In this document: positions 22,301 to 49,500 of the stretch, in pieces | Position numbering within the stretch: the stretch's first letter is position 1 | Layout: every line of letters begins with the position of its first letter | Source: Nematostella vectensis | Lineage: Eukaryota > Cnidaria > Anthozoa > Actiniaria > Edwardsiidae | Direction of reading: 5' to 3' | NCBI RefSeq assembly: GCF_932526225.1 | Contig: NC_064036.1 | Coordinates: forward strand, 2,915,501 to 2,979,500 | DNA length: 64,000 nucleotides | Notes under the pieces: model-generated | Database searches by the model: none | Told to the model about the DNA's origin: nothing | The model's input: only the letters and a program-made list of their open reading frames with translations | Program-made: the position numbers and the translations under genes

Positions 22301-23795
22301 GTCTTCTTCGACGTAATGACCTCGCTTCTGGGTCACCGCATCTGAATAGAACTATCCCATCTCTGCCTCTGGGACTTTAATAAATCATCCTTTTGAACAA
22401 TTTTCTTTGTGTGTTATTTGTTGAAGCTGAAGAATGGACAGTGTTGTTTTGCAAGATAAAAAATATACCCGACAGCGAGCGGTCCACTACGTAAAAAGGA
22501 ACCCCCTGCTACAACCTAAACCCGATACAAAACCCTTGGCCTAATCTCGACATAAAAATCTCTTATCTAAATCTTGTGGTCAGTCGATTGATAAATCACC
22601 AATGATACGGCTTTCCAGACTAGATCCATGTTTGATAGTAAGCGAAGAGCCAAATGAGCCTTGCGTGTCTTTAAAACACTGAAACTCCAGGGAACACCGC
22701 TAAATTTTTCATGAATGTTTGGCGTCTTTTCAAATCATGATTTCTCCAAATGTTGCTGTTTTGTCATCTTTAATGAATCTACCAGTAACATCTTAATGAA
22801 ATAAACCCTAAATCCCTTCAGTATACAGCTTACTAGGACGCTTGTTATTGTAAATATTCTACAAAATTGACTTTTATAGAGAGAGCAGTTGAGTGAAGGT
22901 ATTTTGATAAATAAATCTATTTGACAAAACTGAACCGATAAACAATCGCCCAGTTCTTTCATGCGCAAAACTCGCAAATTAAGTCGTTGTTGTCTAGCTA
23001 AGTAAGCTAATTTCTGTTAATAAAGGCTAAAGCTTTTTTGCCTGATTCTAGAAATAGGAACAACAACAAAAATTGCCACAGAACACTGAAAAAGGTCGAT
23101 ATTTGAACCATAGTGGCCGCCGACCGATAGCTGTCATTGCCTGCTTATGGCTGTAGAATTATTGAGGCTGTTTCCAATATACAAGGTAATTCCAGTTGCC
23201 AGTTTGATAACGCTCGAGATTGTTCACACTCGATTAAGTCTTCCCCCGTACTTTTCTTATTAACTTTATTTGAAGTCGAGATGACTTCGCTTCACTTGAT
23301 TAACCCGTGTTTGTGAAGGCAAACCCCAATAAAACATAACAAACACAACGGAATAATTTGTGAATCATTTGTGGCTAATGTTTTCCTTGTAAATTTGGTT
23401 TTCGGCTTTGATTTCCACGGATATTTACGATTAAAAGGTGTAGCTAGAGAATTTTTGTTATGCCTGAAGGAAATTCCGTCAATCGTCATAGAGAAAAAGC
23501 CGTCTGTTTGGAGATAAAAGAAGCTAACAAGTAACTATGTTTCTGTAATGCCGGTGATAACACCGTACGCGCGCTAAATATAGCGTATAAAATCTAACAC
23601 AGAGGTTTCGCTTGTATTCTCTCACGCGCTGAAGAGGGGATCTGTTAGCTAATGAGGGATGCGTTGCTAATGTACTCACATTGGGTTTCGCGGGGTCCAA
23701 TAAATCGACGGATACACCACTGATTTTGCGCTGTGCACCAAAGCTAGCATAACAAGGAACAGCGCGCTCCAACCAGAATCCTTGCCATACGCCAT
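13560..23795 (-). CDS. transmembrane ephrin (ephrin-B-like), four exons
   Basis: Exons on the minus strand are 23795-23680, 16254-15941, 14812-14390 and 13780-13560. All junctions have GT/AG and matching phases, giving 1074 nt or 357 residues. Exon 1 encodes a signal peptide (LFLVMLALVHSA) and the ephrin start VYPSIYWTPRNP. Exon 2 holds the ephrin cupredoxin-like receptor-binding domain: KVKIVCPNP, YENLWIVTEESYDKC, LLKCDTPLSLKYYTVAFQQF and LGQEYYFIG. Exon 3 is a Thr/Pro-rich stalk. Exon 4 has a membrane helix (SIIIPLLIIIVLLIATNVFF) and a short tail with two juxtamembrane tyrosines, ending in Val (SPVNV), a possible PDZ ligand. Ephrins bind Eph receptor kinases on neighbouring cells. The usual last ephrin strand (GG.C....MK) is not obvious at the exon 2/3 join; a microexon near 14990-14955 may be missing. 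The seven-kilobase first intron carries transposon fragments. Confidence 0.82.
15087..15763. repeat. 31-bp minisatellite in ephrin intron 2
   Basis: About 22 copies of CATCCCACTCGTTACATACT plus an 11-bp remainder. Two alternating variants are interspersed (TTGTGGTAAT and TTGGGGTTAT). Units are highly homogeneous, so expansion is recent. The open frames across it are artefacts of a 31-bp period without stops. Confidence 0.95.
16322..16352. repeat. (TA)n microsatellite
   Basis: About 15 TA dinucleotides just upstream (in gene sense) of ephrin exon 2. Confidence 0.9.
16440..16745 (-). mobile_element. LINE reverse-transcriptase 3' fragment (CR1/jockey-like)
   Basis: Minus-strand translation gives the typical C-terminal end of a non-LTR retrotransposon polymerase: RQLHWLPVEFRVKFKVLLLT, then YKAIHGLAPQYLSEL, YNLRSNSGVKL and a degraded tail before FIKTFLFK. 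It is 5' truncated and carries a stop in the tail, so it is dead. It lies in ephrin intron 1 in the same orientation as the gene. Confidence 0.8.
16962..17045 (+). mobile_element. MITE fragment related to those at 45.5 and 60.1 kb
   Basis: It contains TTTCCCATATGATACGTAT, CTGCGCACCC and CCTGGGTACACG in the same order as the 3' half of the element at 45506-45665. The 5' half is missing or diverged. Confidence 0.5.
18681..18812. repeat. 66-bp perfect tandem duplication
   Basis: CTTATGTCACTCAAGCTTGG through ACACATAG occurs at 18681-18746 and again, apparently identically, at 18747-18812. This is a very recent duplication within ephrin intron 1. Confidence 0.9.
18813..23679. other. remainder of ephrin intron 1
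   Basis: No gene, RNA or clear mobile element could be supported here. Open frames at 20201-20476, 20364-20546, 20936-21373 and 22735-22977 show no recognisable family and no consistent splice context. Confidence 0.4.
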
Positions 23796-26700
23796 TCTTT
23801 CTTTCTCCAAACGCACTATCCAAATACGATCTGTTCTCGTTCTAATCCCGTCAAGGGCTGTGGGGTGAAGTTCGACTCAATCTCCGGCACGCACTGATTG
23901 CTAGTGATCACTAACTGACAGTCACCACGTTCAAGACGAAATTATTGAATTTCAGCAGACGAGCGGAAGCTGCGTTCGTCACAATACGCCAGGCCCGAGA
24001 GCTCACCTCCGTTGCGGTCTTGGAGGGATAGTTACAGAGGGCGAGAAATAGGTCGGATGGCCGTAACGTCTAGTACGACAAGCGCGCACTTATTTGGCTC
24101 TGCTTGTTGCCACACAGCTGTGGGAATATCCATACACTATAGCACGCGGCTTACATTTCACCGGCTAACTCTAACGGCCTCGCTTTCATCTCGTGTGACA
24201 CATTAGCCTTAGCTCGTTTGGGTTGGCTGTGGGTCCGTCCCACTTGTAATTACGTATTCCCCTGGGGGGGGGCTGGGGACTTGAAAGGGTTTGTATTGAG
24301 AGTCATAGAGAGCTATAAGCGGATTGTGGTAATCTATAACGACGCGTTTTGTAGAGAAAGCGTTCAATCTCGCGGATCTGTCTTGTGCTATTTCAGCTTG
24401 TTTGTCTGCCAGGCTGAAAGCTTGTGTTTTGAGTGGCCACCCTATCAGTGTCATATGGCTATCACATCAAGCTCACGCAAAAATACCGACTCGTGTAACC
24501 CTAGACCTACATAAACACACTGCTTTTTTGTAAAAGCATGATCATATAACAAGCAAAACAGTTTTGCATTGGTTCCAGACAAATAAAAAATTAGGTTTGC
24601 CCCTAAAGAACACGAATGTGCACGGGCATATTGAGGTCAAGGAACACTCAGTAATTGATGGATTTTTCATTTGAGCTTTTATCAGAGAGCTGTATGACAA
24701 ACTGTATTTATTGTTATGTCTCTAGCCACAGAAAATTTCCATTTCCACTGATAAAATGAGAAAAGCCGCGAGATCTCTTAAAATGGCTTGTAACTAGTGC
24801 CGGTAAACGGATTTATCATGGGAGTAACCCATTTGTAACTATGTGTAATGGTGATCTTTGCAAAGCCGGCGGATAGATGCGGCAATCTACCAATGTAATC
24901 ATTTCCCTCTCATTACCAGATTACGTACAAGACGAGGATTGTGGCCGCAAGTAATGCTGGGTAACACTTATCCGTTTTCCCATAGCGGGTTCTTTCGCTA
25001 CACACTTGGAGATTTCTTTTGGGTACAAAAGCGGTGTTAAAAAAACAACAACAATAAAACACAATCTGTTACAGAAAGTACTAATATACAGAAAACCCTT
25101 TTAGGTAATAAATAGATAAAGTTGCAGCAGAGTACTGAAAGATACACGTTTCCATTTTTGAGGATCGAATGCAATCCTAAGCATTTCGAAACCGAAATAG
25201 CTAGTTAAAAGCGAAAATCAATGGAAACTAAAAGTTATCAGACCGCACGCAGTCAACTTATCCTCTTACTTTAATTCAAAGCTGGCTACACGTACAAGTA
25301 TTGCACCGGCAGTAGTGGGAGTTTTAACGCTTCATGGAAAACTTTTGCGTACAGGAACACAAAACCAACCTCTTCTTGTTTTCATTATTCAATTTGCGCG
25401 CCAGAGCAAAAGAAAAAAAAAAACGTTATCTTCGTGAGCGAACCGCGAAGGGCATAAGTTTGATTGATCGTGTTGTGCTTCAATTGTCCTTTATCCGGAT
25501 GCACTAGGCCACAAACAATCTCATCTAGATAGATTATAGCCCGGAAACGCATAATGGACGCAGTACCAAGAAGACGGCTTATGTAAATTGCGTATTACGT
25601 CTTGGTCATGGTCTTGTGGCTTTCAGGGCAGAAACAGGCCATGCAGTCCTCCTAATCTATAAAGGCAGGTTCCTTTTTGTAGAGGTTTTTCTTTTTAATT
25701 TAGAAATAATTTCCGTATCTATATTACTTAACTCTATTTTGATTATTTTGCACACTCGCTAAAAAGTACTTTGTTCTCTCTTCCGACGCAAAATTTGTTC
25801 ACTTACCAAGAGAGCGATGGATAAAAATTAAAGCCATATTACACATTTCCGGCGAACTGAAGATATCGCAAAACATTTTCCTTAAGTTGTAAAGTCGTCC
25901 TGTTTTATCTTATAAAAGCTAGATTAGTTCAGCTCTGTGCAAAAGTGTGACGGAGTTCGCCAAGATTGCGGTAATCACCAAGTGCCATGCACGGGCCGAC
26001 TGGCCCGAGGCTTTCACCACTGACACGCGATAAAACCTCGCGCAGATAACACGGCCGTTGATTTGATAACGGAGGCTGGCTTATCATAAACACAAACATA
26101 AAAGAGCTGATATCAGAAATCTAGGCAGAACATGAATAATCTAAAAAGCCGAGAAGAGACGAGGACCTGCGAGGAAATGAACGCTTTGTATAAAAGTTGT
26201 GTGCAGAATTAATAGGGTGGCTGTGCAAGCGATCCACAGGTAGCCCAGGTTGTGTGGTTGCCGACAAGATTCCATCGTCCTAGTGTTATCAGCACTTTTT
26301 GTTTGGGCGATCTCTGAGACAATCGTCTCAGGCTTATAATTTTACAAAATGAGCACGAGAAGACCGGACTGCATTCGTTCGTATACGGACTTTAAAAGAA
26401 AACTTCGACAAAACGCAGTTGCTCTTTATATTGTATATTCGGCATTACGGTAGGCCAATACCGGCCTTCTGTCTGACTACTACTTTTCAATTGACTTTAG
26501 TAGGGCCAACCACTAATGATCGGCGATACAGGGTTATTTATTGTTCTCCTGACAGAAATACTAGGACCAGCATTGCAGCCCAAACTTGCCAAAGAAATCC
26601 GAAATTCTCGTTTTCTGGAAGTATTGTCCAGATATAAAGCCTCACGAATACAAAATTTTCAAATTTATTTAATTCCTAATCAATAAATAACATAGCGTAT

Positions 26701-27203
26701 ACTATTTTATTTTATTATTCACTATTTTCATGTCATTATAGAGGATTCAGAATTACACCACGTTTGATCACGAAACCTCGACAAATGCCCCAAGAACCTG
26801 GTCCCCGCTTCCTATTACTCAGAGAATTCTTGACCAATCCCACGAATAACGAACCTAAAAGATCCGCCTCCCTCTATTACGCCCATCAATCACGACACCC
26901 AACCTTTCTCTTTTATAGTTCTTCCTGCTCCCTCATTAAGTTACTATTTCACACCTCCTTAGACTTGCACTAACTTGACGTGACTCTGAGTGGCGAATTC
27001 AAACCAAAATTTAGAAATGGCTTGCGCCCGTAAGGCCAGAGAGTGACAAACAAATAAAATAAGCCCTTTCTGACAAAGAACCTGCCTAGCTGATTCGCCC
27101 GCCCAAAAGCCGAAGCGCACGGGGCAGTTTGCCACCCAAAATCACGTGATTTCTTAGTTCAAACCGCCTATCGAGTTTATCACGAGAAAACGCAGACTTC
27201 TTT
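23796..27203. other. intergenic region between ephrin 5' end and PAQR3 3' end
   Basis: The ephrin promoter must lie in its left part (just right of 23795), but no TATA box is evident. The rest is AT-rich, without convincing exons or structured repeats. Both flanking genes are on the minus strand. Confidence 0.35.
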
Positions 27204-43307
<16,104 letters not shown>

Positions 43308-43566
43308 CTAGAACAGCTTCGTGTCGAGACTATGGCTTTCAGCGTTCTATTTACAGTGCATTGGGTGTTGCAGAACATAAAACAACAGCGTAAAAAGTAT
43401 CAATTATATGAGAATACAAAAAACGGTAGCTTTCACTCGAAGGAAACAGTGAAAAGGTGAGAAAAGATTCAGCGTTGTCAATTACCGTCAGGCTTTCCTC
43501 GTGTGACCATATTTGGAGTACAACATGTTTGGTGTGGAACTGTTTATAAGTGCGAAACTTGTAAAT
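43308..43566. promoter_or_regulatory. bidirectional promoter between PAQR3 and the F-BAR gene
   Basis: Only 259 bp separate the PAQR3 start codon (43307, minus) from the chosen F-BAR start (43567, plus). Both 5' UTRs and the core promoters must fit here unless upstream non-coding exons exist. No TATA box is evident. Confidence 0.6.
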
Positions 43567-46500
43567 ATGGCGGCTGTGAGGGGTGGAACTCTGCGAGAGA
43601 TGGTCGACCCTTCGGCCAACGAAACCCTCAAGTCGAATTCACACAGCTGCGTCAAAATATTGAAAACAGGTATATTGTGCAATTGTAATATTTCTATCAA
43701 TTTCGCTCCTCAAATTATATAAATATAGTGTGTAGATGGTAAGTGTGGTTTTGCATACGAAAGTCCACCGAAGTCATGAAATCACTTATACCACGGTATA
43801 CATCAATCATTACTTATATTTCCATTTTATAAAAAAAAAGCCTATTCAAAGTCCAAGTTACAGAAGTGTTTCATTCGAATGGATGTAACGTCGGGTTTCG
43901 TAGTTGGTACCTAACTGAGTTCCGTTCCGGTGATTTTACGACCAGAGGAACCAATTTATTCTGATATTGGATTTTTGTGTTCAGGCATTTTTAATGCCGT
44001 AACGTAACACAAATGCTTGGACCAAAGTGAAATTCACTTATACATATTTCACTTTGTTGTCTGTTTTATTAAATAATTTTAATTATTTTACAAAAAAACT
44101 AAGCTTTTTTCTGCGTGATTATTATAATTTAATTAGTTTTATTATTATTGTATAAGCACAGGGTGCACAGAGTATAGGTCTCATATATCATAGATATAGT
44201 CATATGAAAAACGTTAAAAAAATACTTTAACACCCAACCACCCCCTCTGCTCCCTGTGTGCTCCCGTGTACTCTCATTGGTGTTACATTTTATAGAATGA
44301 TAAAGATAGTAAAGATAGTTCATTATTCAGCCTTTCTTTGAGTGTATAGATTATTGATCTTTGATGTTTATTTGGTAATTTAGTGGCAATTATAAAAATA
44401 ATAGAGCAATTAAGTCAAGGTGAGAGCAATGATATTCAACCCTAAGAAGTCCTAAGGAGGGTTGAATAAGGACTTGGTTGTTTAATAAACTAGATACCGC
44501 AAGAAACGTGCCTCTTTTTATGCTCCAATGAAAAATAATTAAGTGCCACTATGAGCTACAACCAGATAACTAGGAGAAATGGTTTGCTATATTGCCTGAG
44601 TTGCCTATTGCCTAATTTACTTATTTTTATTCTATGAAATCTGGACCTGTTTCTGAATGATTATATTTTCCTTTTTTGAATTCCCAGCTGGAGAATTTGT
44701 CTCCAAAATTTGTGCTGTCAAGGAACAATGTGCTAACCAACTTCTTTCTGTTGTGGAGACATTCAAAAGAAAAAGTGCTGAGATGAAGAAAGAAAGGTAA
44801 TGATATTATGTTGTCTAAGAGGAATGACTTTTTGAGGTTGACACATTGTATATGTTATGTAGACGTGACTAATATATACATTTGAAAAGAAGGGTGGCTT
44901 GTATGGAGAAAGGGAACCAATAAAGAACATTGGTGGAAAGATTAATGGACTTTTATTGGACTTTTAAGCTTAAAAGCTCCCATATAAAAAAAGTTAAATT
45001 GTCATAGATTGGTAAACACTATTAGTAACCAAATATTTCCTTCAACCCCCTTCCCCCCTTGCTCATATAATTTGTTCTCTTTGTAGAGGTGCCCTAAGCA
45101 GTGCAATGAGTTTATGGGAGACTCTTCTTTTGGAATACGAAACAGAAGCCCAGGTAAAAATAAATGTGATCATATAAAGGGTGGGGGGAGCATTGCACCC
45201 CCCACCCCACCCCAAAACGGCGGGAAGTCTGCTTCTGGTTCACAATAGACATGCTATTTGTAGACAAAACTATAAAGCATTGGAGGATTAGATCAATAGA
45301 AAGCATTCTATCACTAGGTCACAAATCAGATAATAAACGTCCCATGGGGAAACTGCAATAAAAAATAACTTTCTGTTCTTTTGGGTGGTCAGTTTTTTTA
45401 ATCAGAAAACTCACTCTCTCCCCAGTGCCCTACCTTTCCTTAACCCTGGGCTAGATTTCTGGGCAATCTCTTCTCTTGAAAGGCATATAGAATTATACTG
45501 AAATCCAGGCGCGTACACAGGGGTGTGTGTAGGGTGCGCTCGCCCCCTGCCCTTGGCAGCCAAAAAGTGGGTCATTCGTCATTAAGTAATCTTCAAATAC
45601 TATGCTTTTTCCATATGATACCTATGACTGCGCATCCCCCTCGGCCAATCCTGGGAATGCACCTGGAAATCCACCCAAATAACCATATAGTACCAAATTT
45701 TGGGTAATGGGTTTAAAACAGCTACACCCCTTGAGATGATAACCAGATGATAATCTTGTGTTTATGATACAAAATTTGAATTATCAACAGGATATGTTGA
45801 AGTTATGTTCAAAGCTATCAAAGGACATTAGCAAGTCGCTCTCTGATGAGGCCAGTAAACGCAAAGCTCTATATAAAAAGGTAAGCTCTATAATAATATA
45901 AATGATAACAATATGAAATATAAGTATTATCCCAGTCTGCAGATTGCATAGAAGCCTATAACAGATGAAACATTGTTAAGTATAAAAATTATGAAGTTTT
46001 TCTCTCAAAGTTTCTGCACAAATCCCTTGCTTGTTCCCTGTCCCCCCACCCCAACACTCCCTTTGTCCCTTTTTGGGGGTGCTGCTTTTCCTTCCAGGAT
46101 CATGGATCCTTTGGATCTGAAAACAAGAGCTTCTTTTTAACCTAGCAGTTAGTGGGTGGAGTGGACTTTCATCTGGGTGCTATCATTTATCAAAAGATTA
46201 TGTAAATGATCCTAAAGGTCATTGTTTTTCAAACATTGCATTTGACGCAAATGTTTATACGTTTAGCCACCCACAAAACATGACACTAAATTGGCTTCCA
46301 CAGCGTCCAGATGTTTGAACGAGATCAAAGCATTTCCATCAAACATTTGAACATACATGTTTTATCGTTTAGCCACTTATCACACAAAACATCCAATAAC
46401 AACTTGAGGTTCCCAAGGTGCCCCTTTGATTTCTCGCGTAATAAAGGAATAAGTGTGCACGCTCATGTGTTTTGATAATGTTTTTGTTTTTAGCCACCTC

Positions 46501-49500
46501 TCCAAACATGCTCGCACAAGAGTTCGATTTCAATGTTTGCCAAACATGTTTGAATGTTTAGCCAGGCCTTTAAGTTTGTATAAGCTAGTAATAGTATTTT
46601 AAGTACCATAAATGATCTGGCGGCATTCATTAAATTTCGATGGTACAAGGGGGGCGTTCAATAGATAAGAGGCATTTATTAGAGAGAGGTGTAGTAACCA
46701 TAGTAAGGCCTCTTGACTCATCTGTGGGGCAGTGTTCTGGGGTGGGCATGGAGCGAGGTCCCTGAGAGAGACAGTTGATTCCCTTCCATCTGCATGCTGG
46801 ATGTGTGCATATGTAGGGTTCGCATCTTTCAGCTCAACCTGGTCGACAAGGGGGTCATTCTTGTTAGCACGCACAAATCGGCGAAGCAGTACTGGACCAG
46901 GTAACTGCAGCCAGGTAGGTAGCGATGTGCCGTGCGTGGAGCGGCGTTGAAAGTTGAAGAACCTCTCATGTGGTGTTGTGTTGGTTGAAGTGCAAAGAAG
47001 AGAACGGATGGAGTGGAGAGCATCTGGAAGCATTTGTTCCCATTTAGTAACTGGTAGATTCGACGATTTGAGAGCAAGCTGTACTGCCTTCCAGATAATA
47101 CCATTGTACCGCTCGACTTGACTATTTCCGATGGGGTGGTAGGGTGTGGTTCTGCTCGATGCAATCCCTCGTGCTGATAGATACTCTTTTAACTCTTGTG
47201 AGATGAGTGAGGCACCCCGGTCCGAGTGGATATAGCTTGGTGTGCCGCAAAGAGTAAATATCTGTTCTAAGCACTTGATAACAGTGGAGGAGTGCATGTT
47301 CGGAGTGGTACGCTGTATGAATCCGAGTTCTTCTGTGCCAAATCAAGAGCATTCGCCTGATCAAAAGCAGTCTTTAGATCAAGCTCTCTGTTTTCCAACA
47401 GCCTCTGCCGAATGAACGGGGAGTTTAGGCCGTTTATGAAAGAGTCACGTATAAGCTCCTCTCGGTACTGTTCAGCTGATACGGCTTTGACATTGCAATC
47501 CTTGCTTAGTCTTCTCAGCTCTTGGAGGAATTCGGTAAGTGTCTCTCCTGTCTTCTGCCGTCGTGTAGCAAGAAGGTGACGGGCGAATATTTCGTTAGGT
47601 GTCTTTATAAACAGCTGTTTGAGTACTTGGATGGCTGAGTCGTACGTTGAGCAGTCTTCGATGTACTCGTATACATTATGCGAAACATAATTGATAAGGG
47701 TTCTGTAGCGATCCGGGGCCATCGACCCACATTCAGCGATAAAGTTTTCAAACGTCTTCGGCCAGTGTTTCCATTCTTTTGCCGCTGTGGGCGAGTTTGG
47801 ATCCAGGTCCAGACGGTGAGGCTTCAGAACAGTGTCCATGTCTTATTGTTAATATGTTGAGTATATTGTAGTAACCATAGTAAGGCTTTACTCAACATAA
47901 AACAGTGCTTACAATAAAGCGAGCGAAAACAAAATGGCCGCTAGTCTAACTAACAAACTGCTGACCAAGCGCAGGCTCAGGCCACAGGAAGCCCAACAAC
48001 AATAAATGTCATATCAAGAGGCATTCATTATAAACTATAACAAATGAATATAACAAACTGTGGGGATAACAGTATAGCCTGCTCAGCAAGTATTTATTGA
48101 CATCAAGCAAGACACTACTCACCAGTGTTGATTAAGCAAGAGGCAATTAAATTTGATATATATCACCGGAATTCCTATGTCGTTTGTTTCTAAGCTGGGA
48201 GGGAGTGGAGCAGGGTAAGTGTAAGGAGGGTGGGGGCGTTTGTTAGTGGGGCGTTCAATACAAACTTATAACCTTAGGGGAGGCGTTTATTAGATAGGTG
48301 TTCTTTAGATAGGGGGTGTTTATTAGATCATTAACGGTATGTATACATTAATAACCACCACTTTCTTTAGATATTCACATTCCGTGAAGCTGGAGAGGCT
48401 AGAATATCAAAAGCTGATGATGCAAGGGCAAAGGTAACCATCCAAATTACTTCCAAGTAAATTCTTTTGTCTTTATCACAAAGCATCAATATTTATTCTT
48501 GTATTCGGATATAGTGCCATAGAGACTACTGTGAGGCATGCGCAAAGCTTGCCAAGGTCCAGAACTCTGCTGACCAGTCTAAAGAGGGAAAGGTAAGTAA
48601 ACAGTAGCAGGTTCTTGATGATTCTTTAGCTGGCCCATACCTAGGTGTGTACCTAAGGTGCGTGTGCACCCCCCTCTTTGACATAAATAAATGGGACATA
48701 TCTTATTCAAGGATCACTATTGCCCGCATTTTAATAACTTACTCTAGTTGTCCTTATTGTTTTTCTTGTAGCAAGAACACTACATCACAATGTGTCATAA
48801 CGCACACAATTCCTACGTTCTCCAACTGAGTGCTGTTAACGGCATGACTGATGTGTTTTATACAAAGACACTCCCTCAAATGCTTGACGTAAGTAAAACG
48901 TTTCTGATTCCCACCCAAGATTACCTTTATTTGATTATCTTAAACGGGTTCACGTTTAACTTCGTCCATTGAAAGCGAATCCTTTGGGACTCAGAATGGC
49001 TGCTATTTTATCCTTTTAACTTTTATTTTTTTTAACAGTAAATGAGATAGTAAGGACAGCAACACCAACGTTTCTATTTTACATTTATGTTGTTGACTTT
49101 ACCGGTTAACAGTGAACTTTGTCTAGGATTCTGGGGCAAATGAATATTTCTATTCGGACAAGCTGTTATTTAGCTATTTTCCTCTTAGATTTACAATACA
49201 TAGTCAAGCGCTAGATTAAAAAAAACATTAGCGTTTTTTGTGTGTGCTTGTTCTCGATTTCTACTGGGAATAAAAGAATTGCTTTTGTTGCACTTGCGAG
49301 AAATAATATTTTTTTATTGATTTTCTGCACCAGGACTTGCAAGCCATACAAGAAGAAACTGCCATGGCAATGTCAGCGACCTTTAAGAATTGTGCAGAGA
49401 TTGAACGGCAGAACGTAAGCACGACAAAAAGCTTTGGCTTTGACTTTCTCTTTGTACACAATTAAAGGCTATTAAAGGCGTTTTCAGACAAAACAATCGG

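Larger units (their letters stand above)
46690..48001 (-). mobile_element. internally deleted Ty3/Gypsy-like LTR retrotransposon
   Basis: The element is on the minus strand within intron 4 of the F-BAR gene. A 135-bp 5' LTR candidate (48001-47867, TGTTGTTGGGC...GGTTACTACA) precedes a gag frame. A partial integrase follows directly, so protease, reverse transcriptase, RNase H and the N-terminal half of integrase are deleted. The last 20 bp of the LTR (TGTAGTAACCATAGTAAGGC on the plus strand) recur at 46690-46709, marking a truncated 3' LTR. Target duplication is not visible. Confidence 0.7.

Noticed and set aside
23524..23823. 99-codon minus frame over ephrin exon 1
   Set aside because: The real coding frame is offset: ATG 23795 gives a signal peptide and the ephrin start with an in-phase donor at 23680. 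The longer open frame is a shadow.
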